In this document: positions 12,974 through 18,496 of the stretch, one piece after another | Layout of the letters: each line of letters opens with the position of its first letter | Position numbering within the stretch: the stretch's first letter is position 1 | IMG/VR virus record: IMGVR_UViG_3300025151_000357 | Coordinates: 1 to 21,501 of that record | Length of the DNA stretch: 21,501 nt | Direction: 5' to 3' (one strand) | Source: a virus | The notes under the pieces: model-generated | What the model saw: the letters and a program-made list of their open reading frames with translations, nothing else | The model's database searches: none | Told to the model about the DNA's origin: nothing | Program-made: the position numbers and the translations under genes

Positions 12974-13792
12974 TTGAACGAAGAAAGAAATCTGTACGCT
13001 TACAGTTTAAGAGATACAGACTATAAACCTTTCGTAGAAAACATTGGGGGAGGAAGCTTTGATGCTTCCTACCTCTCATGGAGTGTATGCTGGGACAACT
13101 TAAAAGAGTTGTTTCCACTTGCAAGACACGAATGGGTTATATACACATATGGAGACAAGCCGTTTGCTGGCATTATGCAACCAGATGGCTCTGTAATTGT
13201 CCATTGTAAAATAACTTACGAAACAGAAGATGGCGATACGTTTGTCCATGATGAATATCTTGCTGTTCGTGATAATAGAAATCAAGCAGTACTAAATCCT
13301 AATTCTGCAGAAATGGAGAATACATATCGTAGGGCACTTGCTAAAGGTGTTTCAACGTTAACTGGGTTTGGTATTGAGTTATGGATGAATGAAGATATTA
13401 AAGAGCTTCAGCGTCCTCAACATACACTGTTAAATGGTAAAAAGCCGACACCTGGTGGGATAACTGTAGACCAAAATGTCTTATTAGACAGATTAATGCG
13501 AGACCCTCTAGCTAATGGTGCAGATAAAAGTAGGCTGAAAAAGATGAAAGACGCTGGCTGGGAAGGTGTTACAGAAGAGGTCGCAACGATTTTAATTGCA
13601 GACGTAAAAGCTGGAATTGCAAGCAATCGTAAGATTACCGAACCAAGAAGAAATAAAGTAATTAAGGCTATTGAAGGTTCTAACCTATCAGATGATAAGC
13701 AAAAGAAAGCTATTGAATGGGTATCAAGTAAAGAAAGGACAAATTTCGATATTGATACCTTTTTGAGTAAAAATAAACTAGAGGAGAAGTAA
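12974..13792 (+). CDS. DUF1071/Sak3-like single-strand annealing protein
   Basis: The start is a TTG at 12974 preceded by a strong AAGGAG at 5-nt spacing; no ATG is suitable. The N-terminal 135 residues match the DUF1071 annealing-protein pattern. They comprise DASYLSWSVCWDNLKELFP, a strand with GSVIVHCKITYETEDGDTF, EYLAVRDNRNQAVLNP, and the helix YRRALAKGVSTLTGFGIELW, which corresponds to the usual 'N..RcLvKalA.fGLGlyiy'. The C-terminal half is Lys-rich and helical and may bind DNA or partners. These proteins anneal complementary strands during phage recombination (Rad52-like). The SSB-like gene follows at once, giving the usual annealase plus SSB pair. Confidence 0.75.
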   Translation: MNEERNLYAYSLRDTDYKPFVENIGGGSFDASYLSWSVCWDNLKELFPLARHEWVIYTYGDKPFAGIMQPDGSVIVHCKITYETEDGDTFVHDEYLAVRDNRNQAVLNPNSAEMENTYRRALAKGVSTLTGFGIELWMNEDIKELQRPQHTLLNGKKPTPGGITVDQNVLLDRLMRDPLANGADKSRLKKMKDAGWEGVTEEVATILIADVKAGIASNRKITEPRRNKVIKAIEGSNLSDDKQKKAIEWVSSKERTNFDIDTFLSKNKLEEK

Positions 13793-14374
13793 ATGCAATT
13801 TACTAATAGTAAAAGTGGAAGTACTGGTGCTTCAAGTAAATTCCCTAAAGGAGTTTATGTTGACTTGTGTACTATCACTAAAGCTGAAAATAGTGAATCA
13901 CAATATAATGATTGTAATATTTTCGTAGAAGCTGAGCCTGTTAAGGGTTATCCTAAGAAATTCTACCTTGGTGGCAATCATCACAAAGATGGTAAAACCA
14001 TGTTAGACTGGGGAAGCAGTAGTAATGACACTAGAGGTGGAAGTTGGAAGGTGTGTCATTTCATTGAAACTGCTACAGGAATGAAACCAAATGAAATAGA
14101 GCTAAACGAAGATGGAACTATTGCACCAGTAACCCTAGGTAGGCTAATAGGTGAACAGGTCTATGTCTTGCAGTACGATTCTAATGGAAAGTACTCTAGA
14201 GAAACATGGTTTTACTTTGGAGATAAAGAAGGTGGTAAAGATTTCTTACTTGATAAGTGGAATGATATGTCACCGCCTAAAGGTTATAAACATCAATCTT
14301 CTAACAAAGCTCTTAATGGACTTTGGAATGAAGGTGCTGAAAAAGAGAAAGCAGAGGCTTCATTGCCGTTCTAA
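13793..14374 (+). CDS. Putative single-stranded DNA-binding protein
   Basis: GAGGAG precedes the ATG, which directly follows the annealase stop. The 193-aa product is strand-rich (GVYVDLCTITKAE, CNIFVEAEPVKGYPKKFYLGG, WKVCHFIETATG, GEQVYVLQYDSNG), as expected for an OB fold. It ends in an acidic tail closing with SLPF. That ending imitates the C-terminal tip (acidic residues then PF) by which bacterial SSBs recruit partners. The position between an annealase and the primase-helicase is the usual place of a phage SSB. It is not a close relative of E. coli SSB. The OB fold is inferred from strand pattern, tail and context. Confidence 0.6.
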   Translation: MQFTNSKSGSTGASSKFPKGVYVDLCTITKAENSESQYNDCNIFVEAEPVKGYPKKFYLGGNHHKDGKTMLDWGSSSNDTRGGSWKVCHFIETATGMKPNEIELNEDGTIAPVTLGRLIGEQVYVLQYDSNGKYSRETWFYFGDKEGGKDFLLDKWNDMSPPKGYKHQSSNKALNGLWNEGAEKEKAEASLPF

Positions 14375-14688
14375 TGGCTTACGATTTTTCAAAAGTTATG
14401 GGTATCAAGGGGCGTAGCAACGAAGCTATGCTCCTTGAATGGTTTAAAAGCAGAAAAGATGCACTCATTGGTGCACATGAAATACAGCTAAATGCCGTTC
14501 AATATATCCGTAATATGTTTAATAAGCCTGTCACGCCAGATACTATATCTAGGTTGTGGAGAAAAATGAGAGAAGACTATCGCAATGACAAAGAGAATTC
14601 AGCTCTTTATCGCAGTGGTCTTAAATATGACGAAGTTATGACTAATCGTGGAACTCAAAAGTACTATAGGGTAACTGATGCAGATTGA
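14374..14688 (+). CDS. 104-aa protein, possible winged-helix type, unknown function
   Basis: The ATG overlaps the previous stop by one base (TAATG), so translation is coupled. The sequence is basic. A helix ALIGAHEIQLNAVQYIRNMF, then a turn KPVTPDTISRLWRKMREDY and a strand TQKYYRV together resemble a winged helix, with TPDTISRLWRKMRE as recognition helix. Such small DNA-binding proteins are common in phage replication cassettes. The family is not recognised, and a role in replication control is only suggested by position. Confidence 0.6.
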   Translation: MAYDFSKVMGIKGRSNEAMLLEWFKSRKDALIGAHEIQLNAVQYIRNMFNKPVTPDTISRLWRKMREDYRNDKENSALYRSGLKYDEVMTNRGTQKYYRVTDAD

Positions 14689-14926
14689 TTATATTAAACT
14701 TCAAAAGAAATGGAATGCCATTGCTAGGGATGTTTTGCTAAATCAAAAGATTGTTGAAGTCTCATATATGTCTGAATTTGAAAAAGATGAAAATATGTGG
14801 CACAATCGCCCTGTTATGTTCAAATTAGAAAATGGTGTTTGGTGTTATCCATCAAGAGATGACGAAGGAAATGACGGTGGTGCATTGTTCGTAACAAATA
14901 GCTTAGGATGTCTGCCAGTACTATGA
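14678..14926 (+). CDS. Small conserved phage protein with DDEGNDGGALF motif
   Basis: This 82-aa protein starts inside the end of the previous gene (11-nt overlap). The C-terminal half has NRPVMFKLENGVWCYPSRD followed by DEGNDGGALFVT. I recognise this motif from short uncharacterised proteins found near replication genes in many tailed phages. They share the plan 'basic helix, strand with YM, RP, PS-D-DEGNDGGAL'. No function is known to me. Its stop is part of an ATGA shared with the possible primase start. Confidence 0.65.
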   Translation: MQIDYIKLQKKWNAIARDVLLNQKIVEVSYMSEFEKDENMWHNRPVMFKLENGVWCYPSRDDEGNDGGALFVTNSLGCLPVL

Positions 14927-16731
14927 GCGATATCCGCATGGTGGAAATTGCTACAGGTCACGTTTCTAATAGGCACCAAGTTGCTAACTTAAACAATATT
15001 AGCAGTTACGTATTTGGTCCAGAACAAAAGAATGAAACCTATCACAGTTGGTATTGTTTTGATGAGCAGTTAAAGCAACACATTGATAGCGTAGGTACTA
15101 TTCAAGGATTTTCTGGAGCATATTACATTAACAGTATCATTTTAGACTTCGATAAGAAGGAACTGAGTAACACTGATTTATATGACTCTGTTCATTGGTT
15201 AGTGAACTTTGAAATGATACAAGACTTGGGCATTAATAAGGATGACATACTTATTTGGTATTCAGGAACTGGTTTCCATATTGAAATGCCAAATATCTTT
15301 GGGTTTACTCCTTCCACTACCTTACCTCAAGTTGTAAAAGAAACTTTGCAGGCAGTATTTCCTAGTTGCGACAATATCTATGATGGGGCACGTTTAATTC
15401 GTGCTCCATTTAGTTATAATGCTAAGAAAGGAAACTTCAAGATTCAATTTACTGTAGACAGTTTTAATGAATGCGATATGGATTCTATTATGTCAGCCAG
15501 TAAAGAAGGATTTGAGCAGGATGATGTTGATGTAGTTAACGCATTGCGTAGTAAATGGGCAAATACAAAGCCTTATATGCAATCGCTAATTGAATATCCC
15601 TCAAGAAGTGTCGCCTCTAAAGAGACTGTTAGAAGTCAATTTAGAATGGACCCTAACTCGGTAGTAACCTGTATGCAAAATGTAATTGCCAATCCTCCAG
15701 TTGAAGGTGAACGAAACGATACGATGATGAGGGTTGGTTCTTGGATGAGGCGTACTGGAATGCCTTTAGAGGTGGTAAAGCATACGTTAAGTACTTGGTC
15801 AGGATTAGGTGCAGAAGCTGAAGAATGTGCTAGTAAGGTATTTGATACTGGGTACGAATATGGTTGTAATGACTATATCATGGCTAAGCATTGTAAACCT
15901 GAATGCATTTACTTCAAGCATAAAGATTATTCATTAGAGCTTAAAAGCATGGATGACATAGCTGATGAATACGCTGAGTTCCTTGAAAAAGACTTTACTA
16001 AAAGTTCGTTTAACTTTGCAGATATTTACGATATGAATCGTGATTTCTGGGTAATGCCTGGTGAACTGGTAATTGTTTCAGGCAATACTGGTATGGGTAA
16101 GTCTACGTGGGTAATGAATCTTGTAACAAAGATACCTCATTTGTCTGTGATGTTTCTATCTTTAGAGAATAATCAGCATATGACAGGAAGAAGGTTTGTA
16201 CAAATGTGCCATAATCTTACAAAAGAAGAGGCAAATAAAGTATATACAGACCCTGTTACAAGAAGAGAACACATGGAGGCTTTCAAGCACGTTCAAGTGA
16301 CAACTGAGCCACCTGAATTGTCAAGGTTAATTGAAGGTATTGCACGAAGTAAACCAAAGGTTGTTGTGATAGATACAAGCGATATGATATGGGTAAAAGG
16401 TATCCATGATGAAATCGCTAAGATGAATCAGATTATCAACTCTCTTAAAGCTGTTGCACAGAAACAAGAATGTATTGTGATTGTTGTACATCACGTAAAT
16501 AAGGAAGCCCAAAGTTCTGGAGTAGTTCGTATGGGTAGCTTAAAAGGTACTAGTAATGTTTCTCAAAAGGCTGACAAGGTTTTGGTAATTAATGGTGAAA
16601 TGCACGAAAGAAGACGAAGTCTTACTACAGAAAAGGCAAGAGATGAAGGATATATGCAGTTGATGTTTGAATTTCAAAAAGACTATTTCAAATTTAAACA
16701 GGTCTCAGGAGAAGGTGGCTTTCATGGTTAA
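14923..16731 (+). CDS. Archaeo-eukaryotic-type primase fused to DnaB-like helicase
   Basis: This 602-aa two-domain replication protein has an N-terminal primase with the signatures of the archaeo-eukaryotic superfamily. They are ILDFD (catalytic Asp75, Asp77), YSGTGFH (Ser114 to His119) and ARLIRAP (Arg157, Arg160). A Cys cluster, GCNDYIMAKHCKPEC, near residues 310-325 probably binds zinc. The C-terminal RecA-type helicase has Walker A GNTGMGKST at 387-395, Walker B VVVIDTSD at 480-487 and a later VIVVHHVNKE sensor-like strand with GS-KGTSNVSQKAD. It would unwind DNA and make primers at the phage fork. The start at 14923 is chosen for the ATGA overlap; an ATG at 14908 is in frame too. The call is strong. 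Confidence 0.88.
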   Translation: MSDIRMVEIATGHVSNRHQVANLNNISSYVFGPEQKNETYHSWYCFDEQLKQHIDSVGTIQGFSGAYYINSIILDFDKKELSNTDLYDSVHWLVNFEMIQDLGINKDDILIWYSGTGFHIEMPNIFGFTPSTTLPQVVKETLQAVFPSCDNIYDGARLIRAPFSYNAKKGNFKIQFTVDSFNECDMDSIMSASKEGFEQDDVDVVNALRSKWANTKPYMQSLIEYPSRSVASKETVRSQFRMDPNSVVTCMQNVIANPPVEGERNDTMMRVGSWMRRTGMPLEVVKHTLSTWSGLGAEAEECASKVFDTGYEYGCNDYIMAKHCKPECIYFKHKDYSLELKSMDDIADEYAEFLEKDFTKSSFNFADIYDMNRDFWVMPGELVIVSGNTGMGKSTWVMNLVTKIPHLSVMFLSLENNQHMTGRRFVQMCHNLTKEEANKVYTDPVTRREHMEAFKHVQVTTEPPELSRLIEGIARSKPKVVVIDTSDMIWVKGIHDEIAKMNQIINSLKAVAQKQECIVIVVHHVNKEAQSSGVVRMGSLKGTSNVSQKADKVLVINGEMHERRRSLTTEKARDEGYMQLMFEFQKDYFKFKQVSGEGGFHG

Positions 16732-16900
16732 GCTAAAGAAACATTCTTCTAACAAAGGAAGGTCAATAAGGTTAGTTCTCCTTTCCTTATTTTCCCTTGA
16801 GCTTGGTTTGCACGATGTTAATGGTATGCATCTTAGTGCTGGATTAGGCGTGGGACCTGTTGAATTCTCCATGAGTTTACATACTTGGGATAAGTGGTAA
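16724..16900 (+). CDS. 58-aa small protein, unknown function
   Basis: The ATG at 16724 overlaps the primase-helicase end by 8 nt, with AAGGTGG 6 nt upstream; a longer in-frame start at 16667 has no site. The N-terminal 15 residues are basic, then comes a hydrophobic stretch SIRLVLLSLFSLELGL and a tail GMHLSAGLGVGPVEFSMSL. It could be a small membrane-attached or secreted peptide, or a beta-hairpin protein. The stop overlaps the next ATG (TAATG). Function unknown. Confidence 0.5.
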   Translation: MVKLKKHSSNKGRSIRLVLLSLFSLELGLHDVNGMHLSAGLGVGPVEFSMSLHTWDKW

Positions 16901-17202
16901 TGTCACATCCAAGTAAAAGAAAAGGTAATGCCTTTGAACGTGAACTTGTAAAATACGCTAAGGGCTGGGGTTTCTCAGCCCGTAGGGCGTGGGGGTCTAA
17001 TGGAAGGTCTTTGGGTATGCATGATGAGGTTGATTGTGTTATTGATGAATTTACAGTACAGGCGAAAAGACGTAAAACACTACCTAAATATCTCAAATGT
17101 GAGCATACTGATATAGTGGCATTCAGAGAAGACAGAGGTACTACCTATGCTCTTATGCCAATGGACTTATTTTTTGATTTAATTAAAAGACTAAAAGGAT
17201 AA
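16900..17202 (+). CDS. Hjc-like Holliday junction resolvase / PD-(D/E)XK nuclease
   Basis: The 100-aa protein starts at the ATG overlapping the previous stop; a GTG at 16894 is also in frame. The plan is that of archaeal-type Hjc enzymes in phages. A basic KRKGNAFERELVKYAKGWGF helix carries the N-terminal acid (Glu13 or Glu15). ARRAWGSNG follows, then the metal-binding acids in HDEVDCVID (Asp42 to Asp45) and the QAKRRK strand (Gln54, Lys56). A final strand-helix is YALMPMDLFFDLI. The usual ExK motif is QxK here, a tolerated variant in this superfamily. It would cut branched DNA before packaging. Confidence is good for the fold and moderate for the substrate. Confidence 0.75.
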   Translation: MSHPSKRKGNAFERELVKYAKGWGFSARRAWGSNGRSLGMHDEVDCVIDEFTVQAKRRKTLPKYLKCEHTDIVAFREDRGTTYALMPMDLFFDLIKRLKG

Positions 17203-17203
17203 T

Positions 17204-17443
17204 ATGAAAAAAATTGAATACGTTAAGCCAATCTTACAAGTAGATATGTTTTTTAAGTTGGCTGACCATTTGTTAAAAGCAGATGATTATGAATTAGTTC
17301 AAATGGGAAGAACAATGAGAAGTACTTACGAAGCTCAAATGATAGAAATTGACATAGAAGAAGAGTCAGAAAGGTTTCAGACTGACACGAAGGACATAGA
17401 GAGTTACAATCCAGCTGATTGTAAGTCAGGAGCGTGTGACTAA
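17204..17443 (+). CDS. 79-aa acidic protein, unknown function
   Basis: It starts one base after the resolvase stop, with AAAGGAT upstream. The product is acidic and helical (VDMFFKLADHLLKADDYELV, then MIEIDIEEESERF) with two Cys at the end (CKSGACD). No family is recognised. A 7-bp hairpin spans its stop codon and a long stretch without genes follows, so this is probably the last gene of the replication block. Confidence 0.6.
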   Translation: MKKIEYVKPILQVDMFFKLADHLLKADDYELVQMGRTMRSTYEAQMIEIDIEEESERFQTDTKDIESYNPADCKSGACD

Positions 17444-17449
17444 CGCTCC
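17429..17449 (+). other. Hairpin across the stop codon of the 79-aa gene
   Basis: GGAGCGT (17429-17435) pairs with ACGCTCC (17443-17449) around a loop holding most of the stop codon. No T-tract follows, so it is not a classic terminator. It may protect the 3' end of the message or mark a processing site before element F. Confidence 0.4.
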
Positions 17450-17458
17450 GTCTATCTC

Positions 17459-17532
17459 AGGGATATGGTTGCTATAGAAAACTTTACTCCATTGGTGTCT
17501 ATACAGCGAATAAACGCCTACGCCATATCCCT
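17459..17532 (+). ncRNA. Structured RNA element F, closed by a 10-bp stem
   Basis: AGGGATATGG (17459-17468) pairs perfectly with CCATATCCCT (17523-17532), enclosing 54 nt. Inside, TATAGA (17473-17478) pairs with TCTATA (17498-17503), and GCG/CGC (17506-17508, 17515-17517) forms a small hairpin, giving a branched fold. The total is 74 nt. No tRNA signature was found. It is the first of three such elements in tandem in the 380-bp gap 17444-17823. Confidence 0.55.
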
Positions 17533-17544
17533 AAGAATTAAAAA

Positions 17545-17620
17545 TGGGTTAGCACTTGTTTAGATTGATGTTTCAAAATATTAACAGACGTGAAATTGAA
17601 AAAATGCAAATGCTAACCCA
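17545..17620 (+). ncRNA. Structured RNA element G, closed by a 10-bp stem
   Basis: TGGGTTAGCA (17545-17554) pairs perfectly with TGCTAACCCA (17611-17620), enclosing 56 nt; the total is 76 nt. The heptamer GTTAGCA, which follows the closing stem in elements A and B, is part of the stem here. Inside, TTTCA/TGAAA (17571-17575, 17591-17595) can pair. It starts 12 nt after element F. Confidence 0.5.
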
Positions 17621-17626
17621 GAAATT

Positions 17627-17801
17627 TAAGGGGATTTATAATAATTACATGAATTTAATTAACATAAACCTGTGAGCCGAACACATAAGCAAGCAGGAAT
17701 TTTGTGAGATGCGTTATTTAATGACAACTTTCGTTCAATGTGTGATAATTAAAAAGCAAATGTATTATACGCAAGGTTGGCACTAAGCATAAATCCCCTT
17801 A
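17627..17801 (+). ncRNA. Large structured RNA element H, closed by a 13-bp stem
   Basis: A perfect 13-bp stem joins 17627-17639 and 17789-17801 across 149 nt. Two further helices nest inside it: TTTAATTA (17654-17661) with TAATTAAA (17746-17753), and ACACAT (17681-17686) with ATGTGT (17738-17743). The coaxial order of three helices is what a folded RNA shows. It starts 6 nt after element G. The ribosome-binding site of the next gene follows the closing stem closely, so it may be a cis-acting leader or a separate small RNA. Confidence 0.55.
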
Positions 17802-17823
17802 CTAACTTAAAATAGGAGTGAAA

Positions 17824-17955
17824 ATGATGTATTATTATTTTCTAGAAATAGCACAAACTCAAGCATTTGATGTCTTGTTTCATTGTGCAGTAGATATTGT
17901 GTTATACTTCTTATTAGTTCAGCGTATAAAACTAGAACTGAGAGGTATAAAATGA
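17824..17955 (+). CDS. 43-aa single-pass membrane protein
   Basis: TAGGAG lies just upstream of the ATG. The protein has an aromatic head (MMYYYFLEIA), a hydrophobic helix (AFDVLFHCAVDIVLYFLLV) and a basic tail (QRIKLELRGIK), giving a likely N-out, C-in inner-membrane orientation. Its stop shares an ATGA with the next gene, which also encodes a membrane protein. The pair could be a holin-like or spanin-like unit or a host-envelope modifier. Sequence alone does not decide. Confidence 0.55.
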   Translation: MMYYYFLEIAQTQAFDVLFHCAVDIVLYFLLVQRIKLELRGIK

Positions 17956-18080
17956 TTTTAGGTCCAGATTGGTTAATGTACTTAGAAATCATAGGTAAAA
18001 ATACATTGTATATAGGCATTGGGTTTGGTGTATTCACATTGTCAACAATGAAATGGATAGATTTTCTATTCGATAGATAA
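17952..18080 (+). CDS. 42-aa single-pass membrane protein
   Basis: The ATG at 17952 overlaps the previous stop (ATGA), which is preferred over an in-frame ATG at 17883 that would overlap the neighbour over 70 nt. The product has one hydrophobic helix (NTLYIGIGFGVFTLSTM) between polar ends and a DFLFDR tail. Translation is probably coupled to the 43-aa membrane protein, suggesting that the two work together. Function unknown. Confidence 0.5.
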   Translation: MILGPDWLMYLEIIGKNTLYIGIGFGVFTLSTMKWIDFLFDR

Positions 18081-18092
18081 CAGGGAGAGGGA

Positions 18093-18398
18093 ATGCCACC
18101 GTTTGATGAACAAACGAGTGGGCAAGAAAAAAAAGATTCTAAGAATAAAGCGAGGGTTAAGGACTTAGAATATTACCTAGGTAAAGAATGGATAGATTTT
18201 CATCCTATAATATCAGATAATCAATCAAGGTATTATAGGAATGTTGCTACTTCATCTTATCAGCCTAAAAAATGCCCTGTATGTAAAAAGTACTGGGTCA
18301 ATACTATTACTGGAGAAAGAGGTGAATTGTCACCAAGGAGTCTAGGAAAACATTATTTTAATATACCAGCAGATGAAGAAACCTGCTGGGAATGCTAA
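18093..18398 (+). CDS. 101-aa zinc-ribbon protein, unknown function
   Basis: GGGAGAGG precedes the ATG. The N-terminal 25 residues are Lys-rich and polar. Cys61 and Cys64 (CPVC) and Cys98 and Cys101 (CWEC, the last residue) make a four-Cys zinc ribbon around a basic strand-rich loop (KKYWVNTITGERGELS). Such proteins usually bind nucleic acid or protein. It is the last plus-strand gene. Its stop codon overlaps by four bases the stop end of the integrase remnant on the other strand. Confidence 0.65.
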   Translation: MPPFDEQTSGQEKKDSKNKARVKDLEYYLGKEWIDFHPIISDNQSRYYRNVATSSYQPKKCPVCKKYWVNTITGERGELSPRSLGKHYFNIPADEETCWEC

Positions 18399-18493
18399 AA
18401 AGTAAAGTCTTCTATATCATCTACTAGTAATGGTGCGTAATGGTCTTGTGTTGTTTTCACAGAACTATGACCCAGTAATTTACTAAATTGATT
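18395..18493 (-). pseudogene. C-terminal remnant of a tyrosine recombinase (integrase)
   Basis: On the minus strand, 32 codons followed by TAG lie between two stop signals. They contain SKLLGHSSVKTTQDHYAPLL, which is the final catalytic box of tyrosine recombinases. The His of LGHSS is an active-site residue and the Tyr of HYAP is the nucleophile. Spacing and flanking residues match many phage and bacterial integrases. There is no start codon and no upstream catalytic part; the preceding codons are TAA and the TGA stop of the 541-aa gene, in the same frame. It could be the remains of a lost integrase gene, a captured host fragment, or the 3' part of an integrase gene split by an attachment site. 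Confidence 0.7.
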
Positions 18494-18496
18494 TTA

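Noticed and set aside
17459-17532. 74-nt element F as a tRNA gene
   Set aside because: The closing stem is 10 bp and the internal helices do not match D, anticodon and T arms; the GCG-AATAAA-CGC hairpin has no T-loop signature.
17883-17951. Longer start of the second small membrane protein at 17883
   Set aside because: It would overlap the preceding gene over 70 nt in another frame; the ATG at 17952 forms a normal ATGA coupling.
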